DNA of 64,000 nucleotides from Venturia oleaginea. Taxonomy: Eukaryota; Ascomycota; Dothideomycetes; Venturiales; Venturiaceae. The position numbers and the translations under genes are program-made. The notes below the pieces were generated by a model that was not told the origin of the DNA, did not search any database, and worked only from the letters and a program-made list of their open reading frames with translations. Below, piece by piece: positions 1 through 12,488 of the stretch (position 1 is the stretch's first letter; every line of letters begins with the position of its first letter). The DNA is taken from the NCBI GenBank assembly GCA_013176395.1, contig JABMLP010000017.1:558001-622000 (forward strand). Reading direction: 5' to 3'.

Positions 1-329
1 ATGAGGTTCGATATGAACGGCATTGTGGGTTGAATGTTGCTTCAAGACATTGAGATTGCGAGAAGCTGTAGTAGGTGAGCAGATTCCAGTTGCCTGTCTG
101 TCCTACATGGCGGAATGAAGCATGAGCACCGCCTGCGTCATCCTGTCTTCTTGCCGCCGTTCGTGGAGTCTTCAGGGCCTACTCCCTAAATTTAGCCACA
201 AGCCTGCCATTCTCCAGAGGCCGACAAGTAGCCGCTCCGCCATCTAGTACCTGACTCGTTATTTCCATGGGACACAGATCAATTCATCGAGGCAGCATCC
301 ATCACATACCCAACACCGCTATAATCAAG
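1..329. other. Intergenic/upstream of the SNARE gene
   Basis: I see no convincing coding exon here. The stretch is the upstream region of the SNARE gene that starts at 330 and may hold its promoter and 5' leader. Confidence 0.4.
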
Positions 330-1162
330 ATGATGTCTTCTACGAATGATGAGGATCCCTTCCTCCAAGTACAAGCGTATGCATTCTTGAATCCCCGTCC
401 CAGCATCTACTCTAATTTGGCTTCCACAGCGATGTTGTCACTCTCCTCAACCAAACGCGTCCACTCCTCTCCTCCTACCTCCGAATCCGGTCCTCTGCAT
501 CTTCTGCCACCTCTCCAGAGCTAGTCGAAGCCCGAAATGACCTCGAAAGCACTCTCACGGACCTTGCCGAGGACTTGGCCGACCTGGTCCAAAGTGTACG
601 TGTTATCGAGCAGGACCCCTACCGTTATGGCGTTGAGCTCGATGAGGTCGAGCGCAGGAGGAAGCTGGTTGAAGAAGTGGGTGGAGAACTAGAGGCCATG
701 AGGGAAGAGCTCAACAAGAAGATCCACGACAATAAAGGCAAGGGCATTGCGAATGGCGATACCATGCTGCCAGATCCAGACTCCTTCGCTGAGCCCGACA
801 ATTATGCTGCCTTCGAACAGGAACGGCAGATGGAAATGATGAACGAGCAAGACGCAGCTCTGGATGGTGTGTTTCAAACCGTGGGCTCTTTGCGACAACA
901 AGCCGATGCCATGGGGCAGGAGCTGGGAGAACAGCACGTTATGCTCGAGGACGTCGGGACAATCACCGATAGAGTGGGAGGCAAGTTGCAGGTGGGCATG
1001 AAGAAGATCGGATGGGTCATCAAAAAGAACGAAGGTTTGTACTCTGACTTCCTCGGTATCACTTAGCCTGCTAACCACTTTACAGAAACCATGTCCACCT
1101 GCTGTATTGCGGTTCTCATCGTGGTCCTCATCATCCTCTTGATCATCGTACTGGTCATATGA
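330..1162 (+). CDS. TLG1: Tlg1/syntaxin-6-type t-SNARE, three exons
   Basis: Tail-anchored Qc-SNARE expected to act in fusion of endosome-derived vesicles with the late Golgi. Exons are 330-376, 430-1034 and 1086-1162; introns are 377-429 and 1035-1085. The join at 376/430 turns the N-terminus into DPFLQVQADVVTLLNQTRP, the usual start of fungal Tlg1 N-terminal helical domains. The middle contains EQDPYRYGVELDEVERRR. The SNARE heptads run from about NEQDAALDGVF to IKKNE. The last exon adds ETMSTCC followed by an uninterrupted hydrophobic anchor of about 20 residues ending at the stop, so the tail anchor appears only after splicing. ATGs at 330 and 333 are both possible. The family call is from motif recognition and overall architecture. 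Confidence 0.88.
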
Positions 1163-2660
1163 AGGAAGTCTTCGAATCGTGCCATAAGAGACTTTTACAA
1201 CTTCCAGCAGATCACAGCCAGCTCTGCCAGACCTCTACTGGCCGCACCACCACAGCGGATCCATCAGTCCACGTCGGGGTGCTTGGTGTATCGCCCACAA
1301 CCCTCCACAATATCGGTACGGATAAGCATTCAGGCAATTCAAAAAAAAGTGAGTGCAGTGATTTTGCGCCGCCGAAATGGCGAGAGCGGCCTCGTTCGCG
1401 ACGGCCTGTAGCCTGAGTGACCCGAACTGTAAAATTGCCTGTTCCGTCCAGGTCAGAGGTCGGAGAACACATCACGATATTATCAGGCACAAAGTCGGTG
1501 GGGATTTGGGGGGGGGGGGTCGGTCGGGTTGCGCACCACACTTCATCATACCCCATAACATTAATACTGGAAGACAGCGGCCTGCTACCTGAACGACCCG
1601 AGCTGGACAATTATTTGTCGTCCCATTCCAGGAGTCAGATTATACACCATCGTGCTATCAGGCACACATCGAATCGACCACATCTGTTACACCTTGAAGT
1701 ACAGATTTGCAGTTTCCGGAAGATGGCACTATCGCTCTATACTCCGATCATCGTACATTCATTTATCTGACAGCGGGACCATCCGAGGCAATAAATCACC
1801 AAAGCGTCGAGTTGAGTGGTTAAGTCGAATAACCGTCAGAGACAAGTTCAATCAGCTGCAACAACTCGAACTGATCGCTGTCATCGCTTGTCGCAGCGCG
1901 AGATCCACGCACGCGACCACAAACTAAACAGTTCAAACATCTTCCAGAACTATGATATGATCGACTGAAGAAAGATATCATCCTGGTGAACGGATCGAGA
2001 CTCGCCAAAAGTGGCAGGTTTTGCCGTTTCAGAACGCCACCAGTATTGAAGCATTTCATGCATCAAGTCTTAAAATAAGTAGTATCAATCTATGCGGCTC
2101 TCCAACGGTCTATAAATGTTTACTACAACTCTATCCGCCTCTCCAAACTCGCTGTCTTCCGCGCGCGGTTTCTTCGGTTTCGTTGCCGTCCGGAGCACTC
2201 CGATGCTGTACCTGGATATTTTGTTTCTTTGCACCCAATCCTTGGCTCACCCTGCATTGCTTGCTACCAAGGTTGTGTCCTGGTATAGAGGAGTCACATG
2301 GCTCGTAAATCTGAGGTAGATCAAGCTTTGCGACGGCGATAGTGATTTCGTAGAGAATCTTGACGGTTGTTTACCTCCTTACACGAATGTGGCGCTTTTG
2401 GCTGGGTTATCATGGCTACGCACCCATCCAGAATGCCCAGCCTTAGCTTATCCTGCTGCGCTAATGTCTTAATCCTTTTCTTTTTCAAAGGCCAGAAGAA
2501 GATAGTCATGCAGTTGCAGGGTTCACCTCGCGATATCTCTGTTCGACTCAGCGACTCGAAGAAGGAGAGCTCATTCAAGATTGTCTCCAAGCGACTGCAG
2601 CCTTGCTTTGGTATGACCTGTCGCTGAACAATCAAATTTTGAAGGCAAGAAAAGCATACC
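1163..2660. other. Intergenic region, no gene recognised
   Basis: Several short ORFs lie on both strands, but none has a recognisable domain or a sensible exon chain. There is a run of 12 G at 1508-1519 and a TATA-like TCTATAAATG near 2110. The part after about 2300 is presumably the promoter of the membrane-protein gene at 2661. Confidence 0.35.
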
Positions 2661-4494
2661 ATGGCCCTCAAGTTCGACAAATCAAGATACAGAGCGACAT
2701 CTGCAATCACAATCTACCTGCAAATCATATTTTGGGCGTCTTCGATCGGGATTGTTGTGTCTGTATCAGCACTTGTTATTGCAGCCGTTGACATTGTCCT
2801 CCGACCAGCTTCGATTCTTCTCTTCGTCTCGGTATGTTTTGGCTGATCGCAATGTGGCGACTATCGCTGACTTTAGCAGTCTTTTCTCTCGATCTTATAT
2901 CTCGCCCTTCACACGTTTACAGCGAGAAGACGGGGATCAAGCCAGTACAAGGAGAACGCTAACATGCCTGTGAAGAGACTTACCTATCTTTTGACGCGAA
3001 TGACCATTGGTCTTGTCGTGGCATGGCTGATCACAACGGGATGGAGCCTTATTGTTGCTGTCCGACAACCTATTTGTCTTCCTAACGGTAGTTTGGCCGC
3101 TTACTGGCAAGTGGGGGAAGCTTGTATGGCGCAGCGATTTGGGACTGCGATTGCCATGATTCTCTTGTCAGTAGCCTAGACCAATCCCCGCTTTATCCCG
3201 CATGCTAATACATACCCCATCTAGGATTGCATCAAGCGCACTCTTTGCCACGTTGGAGATGTCTCACGACCCACTGAAGTCGCATCTGTTTGGCATGATA
3301 CGCGATCAAGATCCAATGATCGACCAAATAGGATACCGAACAGCAGTCATCCATCAACGCCCGTTTCCAAGACCCGGAGGCCCAGTGGAGAAATGGGCAA
3401 GATCGCTCGCTTGCAGTCGTAATCATAGTGTCTCGTCGAGAGAATCGGTACGAGCAGTTCCAGACGCCCTAAATACGAAGTCAATATCTCCTCTCCTGAC
3501 AGGAACGACAATTACAAACGAGTTATGGGCAGCAATGAGTCCGAGAGCCCTCGGCGAATTCCCAGTCTCAAGACCGGGAACAACTCTGAACAGTCCGAAT
3601 CGAGGCTCCCTCGCACCCGAACTCACAAATCTACCTCCTCGCGGATCAAGACAAGTGATCCGCGCGACTCGATCTACGCCGTCACTTTCCCTGCGCTCGC
3701 CTCGCCCTGCACGCGTGTTAAGGACGTCACAATCTACGACCTCGCTCAATTGCGGCGCATTAGGTTCTCAGCCTTACATGTGGGGGCATAGCCGAAACGC
3801 TAGCGGTTCTTCACTCAGTTTGCCGGGGTTCAATCCACCCTGGTCTTCGCCACTTTTGAGAGCGCCGCCGCCCGCTGTGTCAATGACGGATTCGGCGTGG
3901 AGGGCTGTGCATCCGCCTGTAAATCAGTTTCAATATGTTGCTGGTTTGGCGCCTTATTTTCCTTTTACGACCAGAGCTTCGGCGTCGGCATCATCGCTGA
4001 ATGTACCGGTTACTTATGCGAATTCAAGACTTGCAGCACGCGAGCAGGGATTGGGTCCTAACACTTTGCGTGCTCAGGGCGCTGCTGGGTATGCTTATCA
4101 CTCGCGGAATCATTCTTATACCACCATCACCAACCATCCTCGATCCATCTCCTCAAGACCCTCGAGTAGCAATTCTTCAGGTCCTATTAGGGTATGTGTT
4201 GGGACGCAACAATGTCTCCTCCCATCCGCTAGCGCTCCAAATCTACTGCATGGAATAGAGGAGGTGGAAGCGATATTGGGACCTCCGCCGATGAGAAGAG
4301 AGGAGATGGACTTGGCGAGGAAGCTGGAGAGGAAGTTGATGGAGGTGCAGAGGAGACTTGATGCGCAGAGTGGTGGGACTGGGAGTGAGAGTGGGAGTGG
4401 GAGCAGTTACAGTCTCGGGGAGACTGATAGGGGTTTGAGCATGAGTCTTTTTATCGGAGGAGGATTGGTGCGGGATAAGGTTGGGATGGAGTAG
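2661..4494 (+). CDS. Four-TM (MARVEL-like) membrane protein with long Ser-rich cytosolic tail
   Basis: Exons are 2661-2831, 2880-3166 and 3225-4494, giving 575 aa. The two introns (2832-2879 and 3167-3224) join in frame and reconstruct four hydrophobic segments. These are roughly residues 15-38 (IYLQIIFWASSIGIVV), 47-75 (ASILLFVSSFLSILYLAL), 89-112 (TIGLVVAWLITTGWSLIV) and 145-165 (AIAMILLIASSALFATLEM). After TM4 there are about 400 residues of low-complexity Ser/Pro/Arg-rich sequence. Near the C-terminus is a predicted coiled coil (MRREEMDLARKLERKLMEVQ). The four-TM layout resembles fungal MARVEL-type proteins of the cell cortex, but I see no diagnostic motif, so the function stays open. The long third exon makes it easy to miss that the protein starts 560 bp upstream. 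Confidence 0.72.
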
Positions 4495-5950
4495 ACGGAA
4501 ATTGAAATGTAAATGTATGTCTAATGAATTATGGTATCTATGGGATGTGTACATCTTATCCCGCATGCGTAGAATAGAGAATAGCCGTGCGAGGCGAGGA
4601 ACATCAAAACTTGGAGTTTATTTTAAGTCCATTTCTGAAAGTACTGAGGCTATTCCTAGAAATACCTTGCAGTACTATAATGATTTTGACTCGGCCTTTG
4701 CTGCGGTAGAGGCCGTAGATTCCGGCTTCCACGGCGGATTGCACCATTCTTCAGAGCATCACCGCCCGATCGCCAGCCATCAATGATCGCCGTGGTCCCA
4801 TCTTCATCTAGACATGATCAACATCGTCGATTTGGCAATTTGCCCTTCGCCGCTGTGGTCGCTAATACTCCAAAAGCACTTCCTGTCACATCTTTCACCT
4901 CCAGCCATACTCCTTACTCCGGGCACTATTTTCAATTCTCGGCAAGTCCTTTTTGCTTCCAGTCACCTCATCCATTTGACCTCCGAAGTGGTTGAATTAT
5001 CTTCAAAGTCACTCTAGCGGTTGGAATTCGCCTTATGGTTGTACAACAATCATACAACTCCAACTATCCTTCAAAACTCATCCTCCATCGGAATGAATAC
5101 TCCGAATAAGATGGCTGAAGAAAAGCCACACATTGGCATCACAAGAAGCAAGGGGTGTCTCGTAGTTTCGATTCGCCGCCTTCTGTTGCACGACTTGGGA
5201 AAAACAATCCGAAATGAGGCTGAAAACCAAGCAGCCTTGTCTTTTGCTGCTGTCCAGCCTTAAAAGCCTTGGAGCATGTACTTCATGCAGCATAACGATA
5301 TCTAGCTCTCGGTGATAATGGCTCCTGATACTTACTATTTTGGTAATGAAGGAACATCATCTGCAGTGCCTAGCAATCGCTAGAGCACTCTGCACAAAAT
5401 TAAGTACATTGGACATAGAACCATAGCCTTGTGAGTGGCGTACCTCTTGCCGAAAGATAACATCTCAATCGGAGTGGCACAGACAAAAGGAAGGTCTTGA
5501 CTTCACACGCGCTGTGCCGACGGCTTACAGTGGTGCACTTTCCTTGCGAGAGAAAATCGACACAGAAAGTTGGCCAGAGAGTAGGCTAGCGCAGGGCAGA
5601 ACTAATTAAGCAAGGAAACGCTGAGCAGTTGATCGTATTCAGGACCTCCATATATCTGCTGACCAGTTTCGCTCCCGACTCATGTCAACACAGAAGTTGC
5701 GATGCGAGCATGTGGCGGATGGCAAGATCAAGAGATAAATACTCCGGGACTCCCCAATCTTATTGATTTATTGATCTGTTCGTTTATTATCTTCACCTTA
5801 CTGCTCCTAAGATCCTCTTTCTTCATTCCTCATCATCATCCCGACAATCTAAACCTTGTTCTCCTTAGTTCTTATTGCTTCCCTAGTTCTTAGCGGGATC
5901 ATACTACCTCCACACTGCATTCCACTGCCTGCACTGAGCTTCATCTATTC
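4495..5950. other. Intergenic, nothing recognised
   Basis: Only short unsupported ORFs are present. The region just before 5951 is T/C-rich (about 5760-5940), as is common in fungal promoters and 5' leaders. Confidence 0.35.
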
Positions 5951-7365
5951 ATGGTGATGGATCAGCAAGTTCAGCCAACACTTGCGGTGCAAGAACCCCA
6001 TCTCGAGAGCCCAGCTTACTCTCTTCACCAACTTCTACAATATTCTAGATACCCTGTCATTACTCAAAACGACCTCTTGACATGGTTCACAGAATACATC
6101 CAGCCAGAGATACTGCCAGCCCTTCAGGGCAATTCCTGCTGGACTCCAAGTCTGACATGGAATCATTCCCCTTTTGAACCCAGCCTGAACATATCAGAGC
6201 CTCCTTCGGCAACTGGACAAGCCTCTGTCACGAAAACTGTTCGTTTTGGCATTGAACCAATTGGTCCGCTAGCTGGAACTCGATGGGACCCATTCAATCA
6301 AAATGCAATCCACAGCCTGATGCACAAGATCCAGTCATGTATGCCTCAGCTCGACCTTGATCTCTTTGAGCATTTCTTCCACGAGTTTTATGTTTCGGAA
6401 ACTGGAAAGAACATTCGCTACGCCGTCGCGAAGGGCTTGACTGGTTCAAGTCATTTCTGTGCATTTGACTTTGCTGGAAATGACAAAGAAGCCATTGATA
6501 CCAAGATCTATTTCATCCTTGAACGTCCAGCTATGTTAAGAGGGATAGACCCTACCACACTTGCACAGGAATCTGTAATGAATCTCGACGCCGAAAGGTT
6601 GACTAGTTTTGGTCCTGGTCTGTCGAAAGCTATCACATACCTTGGTCGAGAAGATGCCCCCATGACTGTACACGATGTGGAGATGCTGGCAGTAGACTGC
6701 AAAGTTTTGTCCCAAACTCCGCGAGTCAAGCTCTACGCCCATTCTTACAACTACTCCTTCGAGGCCATGGAACATGTTCTCACCATGGGAGGTCTGCTTG
6801 CTCAACAAGAACAGACGCAGTCCTGTCTCGCATTATTGGAAGACCTGTGGAGGGCACTCTTCTCCAATGTGCTAGATGGTATGTTTACCGCCTCCATAGT
6901 CTCCTAACTTGCACTGACATATTCACTTTAGAATATCCTCCTGACAAGTGGAAGTCTCTACAACTCAAACCTGTGATCAATCTGAACAATCGCAGACCAG
7001 AATTTATTTACAGCTTCGAAGTCAGATCAGGCAAGGCACTTCCAGAGGTCAAATTTTACTTACCAATCCGCTTCTACAACACCACGGACGCCTCTACCGT
7101 GAGAAAATTATCGGATTTCTTCGAGTCAAGAGGATGGCCTGAGATGACTAAGTCTTACAAGTATGCCTTGCAAGAAGTTCTGTAAGTAATGTTAATGAAT
7201 GCAAATGCGAACATGATACTTATAGAATATAGGCCAATTAACAGACTAGACACTGAAGGAGGAACTCATACCTATCTCGCATTTGCCTACTCGAAGACGA
7301 AAGGTGCTTATATGACCTTGTACTGGCAGCCGAAGATGGCGAGCAAGACTGGGGCAAAATTTTGA
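5951..7365 (+). CDS. DMATS-type aromatic (indole) prenyltransferase
   Basis: The predicted enzyme transfers a prenyl group from a prenyl diphosphate to an aromatic, usually indolic, substrate in secondary metabolism. Exons are 5951-6878, 6932-7181 and 7233-7365; introns are 6879-6931 and 7182-7232. The spliced product is 436 aa, the normal length for the family. Family-like stretches include the N-terminal WTPSLTWNHSPFEPSLN, a central DTKIYFILERPAMLRGI, then KVLSQTPRVKLYAHSYN, and in exon 2 a conserved-looking KFYLPIRFY. The last exon reads GGTHTYLAFAYSKTKGAYMTLYWQP. There is no signal peptide. A second in-frame ATG at 5957 is possible. No PKS, NRPS, P450 or transporter gene lies within the window, so it is not in an evident cluster here. 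The substrate cannot be told from sequence alone. Confidence 0.85.
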
Positions 7366-8452
7366 TCTCGTTGTCTGCTATCAGTTCACGGTTTTCTGAG
7401 GTCCAAGTCTGGTAGTCTGGTTGTTTAGATCTGTCGTTCACCTTGTCTATATTTGATACCCACTATTTTCTGCTTCTTGATTTCGCTTGTCATTTTCATG
7501 CTATTTATCATGTGACGGCCGACGCTAAATGCTAGTGTCTATCTGGTGGAGCAAGGGCCTCGTCCGACCAAGCGACAACAACAACATGGCGATCTCGCAT
7601 ATCGCACGACTTCTGAGCCCTCTGAGGCTCGTCTTGTATCTAGATTCCCACCCGCCTACACCCTGTAGTCAACGTCTTATACGTCCGGGCAGTAGGGCAC
7701 CTCATTTGCCTTCAATCGAGAAGCAATTGAGCCGTGGGCATGCCATCCTGAGACCTACCCCGTGGCTGAAGCTCCGTGTGGCTGAGGAAGCCTGTATGGC
7801 TCAGGGCTCAATGGCTTGCTCGCTCACAATGAAAATTCACGTGCCCTGGCCTGCGTCCGGCCAATCAACAGATAAAACGTGCCAGATGACCGTGATCCGA
7901 AGGCGTGGCGAGATGGAGATAGACAGGTCAACTTGAAGTTCTGCGCCCCATCGGGAACTCCGTCTATCCTTTCCTCAACCATCAAAACATCAATATTCCA
8001 TCAAACCATTCAAATGTTTCATCTCGATGCCCACAGCAATAGACTCTCCGGTACTTATTGCACACCAAACAACTATGATTCCCCTTTTCCGCATTCCAAA
8101 TCCGCTGTCTATACCTTCGTACAAAGGATTTTCACCCTTGCCCAACCGCTTAAAGTTAGGTGCCATGAATGGCGAGGTTTAATGCCGTACTAGGATAGGA
8201 TATCTACACCATATCACTCTTCGTTAGGAGAGACTGCCTCCAGGCTTGAAATTTGATCTGGAAAAGCGGCTTTGGGCCTGCGAGGGTTCGCCAAACGTAT
8301 TCGAACACCATAACGAACTTAAAGATCTCTAGCCACCAGAATTGGCGCGGCAAAGATGAATCGAGGCTACCTCTACATGCAAGAGGAGAATTAAATGAGA
8401 GAAATCTTGATCATGATCACGAGTGTGCGCGAATCATTATTTAGCACGGTTG
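7366..8452. other. Intergenic up to the LINE insertion
   Basis: No supported gene. ORFs at 7529-8193 lack domain signals and do not chain into a sensible model. The stretch ends at the 13-bp target duplication of the LINE. Confidence 0.35.
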
Positions 8453-8616
8453 AACCATGAAATGGGAAAAACACCACAACAGCGAGAACTGAGATCTTTG
8501 AAACTGAATAATTATAACGCAAATACACATCGCCTCAAGAGGGCCCAGGTTGTTCTAGGCTCGACGCGTCGCCCAGCGCGTAGAAACGAGAGCTGACAAT
8601 ACCGTGGCCTCAAGAG

Positions 8617-9924
8617 GTGGTCTGGCCGACCGGACTTCATGAGCACGCTACACAACTTACAAGGCACCTTCGAAACGCATTACTCTACCTCGAAAGCGGA
8701 CAGGCTCTACCTGTGCCCCCAGACCAAGTAAAGGCAATTATCACGACGATGCTGCCCTTGATTGCAAAGGCCCAAAGGACCCCCGATATGACAACCGTCC
8801 ACGATCAACTACGCATTATACACACTGAGATGACTCAAGACACAAAGGAAACGGCGAAGGAGATAGCTGGGATAAAGGGAGAACTTAAAGCTCTGAGAAC
8901 AGACACACAGAAGAACATCACTATTGGTGAAGAAGCGAAAACGGCAGCGAAAGAGGCAACAGAGGTGGGCAAGACCGTTGCAGGAATAGCGAGTGATATC
9001 AAGAACAAAGGGACACAATTTCAAACAGGCATGCCAATGAGCTATGCTGCTGCCGCTACCCGAGGAGGGTTAGCTACAAGCACACATACATAGCATACAA
9101 ACCCAAAGTGTCAAGACTCCCGCGACGGTCCGACGTGAGATTATTGTAAACATCAGGAACGCACAAACGATCCAGAGCCTGCGCGCAATGAATCCAAGCA
9201 ATTTAAAAGCCCACGTTGACCGAGCCATTTCCCAAAGTCAAAACGAACATATAGCTAATCTAAAGATCATGTCTGCTAACCAGCTCAAAAGCGGAGATCT
9301 GAGCATCAGAACGGCGACAAAAAGTGAAATGCAGCTTCTCAGACAATTCACGGAGGACTGGACCCCACGTATTGGGAACGGGACGTCAGTACGAAATCCA
9401 ACGTACGGCGTTCTTGTACATGGCATACGTACTAGTACGATGAATACAGACAAATTCGAGGAAACTAGAGACGCCATTCTGCAAGACAATAAGCCGTTTA
9501 TCCCAACCGCGGACATCAAATACATTGGATGGTTGACCGGAAGGCGCCAATAAAAGCGATGTCGTCGGTCATCATCGAGTTCACCAAGCCTGAGGACGCA
9601 AACAAGATCATCGATGAAGGTCTGGTGTGGCAAGGGGAGATGTGTCAAAGCGAACGATATGAGAGACAATGCCGACTGAAGCAGTGCTTTCAGTGCTACA
9701 AATACGGCCACATAGGAACTCAATGCAAAGCAGCGAAAACATGTGGCTACTGTGCGCAAGAACATAGTTCTAGGGACTGCCCTTCGAAGGCTGGACAGAC
9801 CACACCTAGGAAATGCGCCAATTGCCAGGGAGCCCATGAAGCATGGAGTCAACAATGCCCAACTAGAAAGGAGGAACTCACCCGGACAATGGCAGCGTAC
9901 GCGAACAGACACTACACGCTGTAA
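8617..9924 (+). pseudogene. LINE ORF1 (gag-like) with CCHC knuckles, frameshifted
   Basis: This is a nucleic-acid-binding ORF1 remnant read in three segments: 8617-9093, then about 9094-9553, then about 9529-9924. They are connected by apparent single-base frameshifts near 9090 and 9540. The N-terminal part is helical and Lys/Glu/Thr-rich. The C-terminal part has a cluster of Cys/His knuckles: CFQCYKYGHIGTQC, CGYCAQEHSSRDC and CANCQGAHEAWSQQC. This arrangement is typical of ORF1 proteins of fungal Tad-like elements. The frame runs into the pol deletion junction at about 9890-9920. Confidence 0.8.
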
Positions 9925-12074
9925 TCGAGAGAATCTACAACGCTTGGAACAACAGAAAAGGACAAGTCGCTAGCCTGCTGCTCCTTGACGTGTCGGGCGC
10001 CTTCGATAACGTATCCCACAAGAGACTCCTACACAATCTTCGGAAAAGAAAAGTTGATGAGAGAACAGTACGATGGATTGCTAGCTTACTGAGCGATAGA
10101 CGCACGCGAATTGTCATCGATGGCTACGAATCTGACGAGTACACGGTCGAGACTGGGGTACCACAGGGATCGCCCCTATCCCCCATCTTATACATATTCT
10201 ACAACTCTGACCTTATTGAGCAATGCGACTCAGGCGACGATACTGCAGCTACAGGCTATATCGATGACGCAGCCATACTTAAATGGGGCAACACAACAGA
10301 GGAAACGTGCAAGAAACTCGAAAACGCGCTAGAAAAGGCAAACTGTTAGGCAAAGACACATGCATCAAAATTCGCCCCAGAAAAGTTCCAACTGACACAC
10401 TTCACAAGAAGACACACCCGTATAAACACACAACAGCCCGTTCAGACGGCATGGGGATGCATTGCGCCTAAGACAACGTGCAAATATCTAGGCGTGACGC
10501 TAGACAGCAAACTCCAATGGAAGGAACACATCGAAGAAATCAAGCGGAAAACTACGAAAACAGTGAACGCACTGTGCTCTCTGGGTAGCTCAACATGGGG
10601 CTTCAGTTTGCTAGATATGCGAAAAATCTACCGCGGAGTAGTAGTCCCTCAGATGATGTACGCGTGCTCAATCTGGTCGAATTCAGGAATGAGGGGAAAA
10701 CCATGCACGAGAAAAACGCTCGATACACTTCAGTCAGTCCAAGCACGTGCAGCACGAATTATCTGTGGAGCGTTCAAAGCGACATCCAGAGTCGCCCTCG
10801 ACATTGAGATCTACCTGCTCCCAGTCGAACAACAGATCTGGAAACACAACACCGAAACCCTCAGCCGTATACTCACGTGCCAAGACCTCCCTAAACTGCT
10901 AGATACTCAATTCGGAGAACCAAGGTCAAGACAACGAGCAAGCTACGATAGCCCATTATACAACATATATCGAGATGCCGAAGAGAAAGGAGCAGCGAAT
11001 CTCGACAAGCGAGAGATAATCCCGCCGTTTGTAGCAGCACCATGGTGGCAAGGCCCAAAGACACATATCGCACCAAGCGATGAAGCGGCACACTCTGAAC
11101 ACGACTCCGTCACTATATTCGAGGGTAATATTTGCATCTATACAGATGGGAGTAGCATAGACGGACATACAGGCGCTGCAGCAGTCTGGCCGCTGAAAAG
11201 ACAGACGAGAAGCACGTATATGGGCCCTGAGACGACCTCCACGGTGTACGCAGCTGAACTTCAAGGAATAAATCTAGCGCTGCATATGGTTCAAACAGAC
11301 ATCGAGGCAGGAAACGAACGGAGAGACATCAATATCTTCACCGACAACCAGGCAGCGATACGCTCGCTGACAAGGCCGGAAGGCCGATCAGGAGCATACA
11401 TTGTCAAGCGGATTGTACAACGGATCACACAACTTCACGAGTATGGAGCTATCGTGAACATCCGATGGATCCCTGCCCACGAGGGAATTGACGGGAACGA
11501 GGCCGCTGACCAAGCCGCCAGGGAGGCCACTGGATGGAGAGAAGACGGAGAGGAAGGACCAAGAGCTGATATGCCACCGGAACTGTACCCGCTAAGAACG
11601 ACACTCAAGACGTGGTGCTGGAAGGTAGTGAATAGACAATGGTTGACTAGCTGGAAATCCGAGACAAAGGGGAAAGCAACGAGGAGATACACATCTAAGC
11701 CTACTAAAAGGGTGCTCCAGCTCCATCAAGACCGGAGCAAACGAGAAAGTGCGATCCTCGTACAGATGAGAACTGAAAAGATAGGGCTCAAGGCCTTCCT
11801 CTTCAGCCGACGTGTCCAAGGTATCCCAGACTCTAGGTGTGACTGCCGTGAAGGGATGCAGACCGTAGCCCATATCCTCCTGGAATGCCGCAAGTTCCGG
11901 GACATCCGGAGAGACGAGTTAGGCCGCTTCCCAGGACGAAATAACCTCCGGAATATCTTGACTACGCATAAGTTAGCGACAAAAGCTATCAGATTTATGG
12001 AACAGACGCGGGTCCTTGGGCATAGTGGGATCGAAAACGCGCAGACGACGCTGAGCATTGAGGGGAGACTGTAG
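9900..12074 (+). pseudogene. LINE ORF2 remnant: C-terminal RT plus RNase H
   Basis: The frame enters in the middle of the reverse transcriptase (REQTLHAVIERIYNAW) immediately after the ORF1 zinc knuckles. The endonuclease and RT fingers are therefore deleted. Retained RT blocks are LLLLDVSGAFDNVSHKRLL, GVPQGSPLSPILYIFYN and GYIDDA, where YIDD sits at the catalytic YxDD position. A TAG at 10347-10349 interrupts the frame, which then continues to 12074. RNase H follows with IYTDGSS, AELQGI, FTDNQAAIRSL and WIPAHEGIDGNEAADQAA. A C-terminal Cys-rich motif (CDCREGMQTVAHILLEC) ends the protein. Confidence 0.87.
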
Positions 12075-12488
12075 GTAGACGGAAAGCGAAACATGAGGCA
12101 TTATTGCCTCTCGGAATCTAGATAGCACAGATGTACTGGTAGAATAACCGACATTTACAAGAGCCATTGGGCATTTGGAAATAGTGGTTGAGGGAAAAGA
12201 GGGGGGATCGAGGGGATAGCTGGTCTTGTTTTGGTAAGCAGGGCGAAGTGGGACGTGGTAGATCATATCACGTGTCGGCTGTCTGATGAAGTCCCCTTAA
12301 CCGGGCATAGCTGCGTGATTAAGCGGCTGCAACCGAGTAGGATAAAATCAATCAATCAATCATCAATCAATCAATCAACCATGAAATGGCATACACCACG
12401 AGTGAGCGCTGGGGGCTTTGTGCGGCGTTGACCAGGAATCAGTGTCTTCACAACAGTGACGGTAGTCCACAATGGTTATACAATGATC

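Larger units (their letters stand above)
8466..12376 (+). mobile_element. Internally deleted Tad-like LINE (non-LTR retrotransposon), copy A
   Basis: The element is bounded by a perfect 13-bp target duplication AACCATGAAATGG at 8453-8465 and 12377-12389. It carries gag-like and pol-like reading frames in the same orientation and ends in an (AATC)n-type tail at about 12346-12376. Its first 40 or so bases resemble the start of copy B at 38246, and its last 320 or so bases are closely related to the end of copy B at 39530-39852. It is therefore not 5'-truncated. The apurinic endonuclease and the N-terminal half of the reverse transcriptase are missing. The stop codons and frameshifts mean it cannot move by itself. 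Confidence 0.9.

Noticed and set aside
1508..1519. Run of 12 G as a functional element
   Set aside because: A single homopolymer without context. It may even be a sequencing artefact.
2661..8450. Secondary-metabolite gene cluster around the prenyltransferase
   Set aside because: No backbone, tailoring, transporter or regulator gene is found on either side within the window.
12280..12345. CTGATGA near the LINE 3' end as a possible hammerhead ribozyme core
   Set aside because: The conserved GAAA strand and the matching stems of a hammerhead are not found around it. Conservation between copies A and B is explained by common LINE descent.
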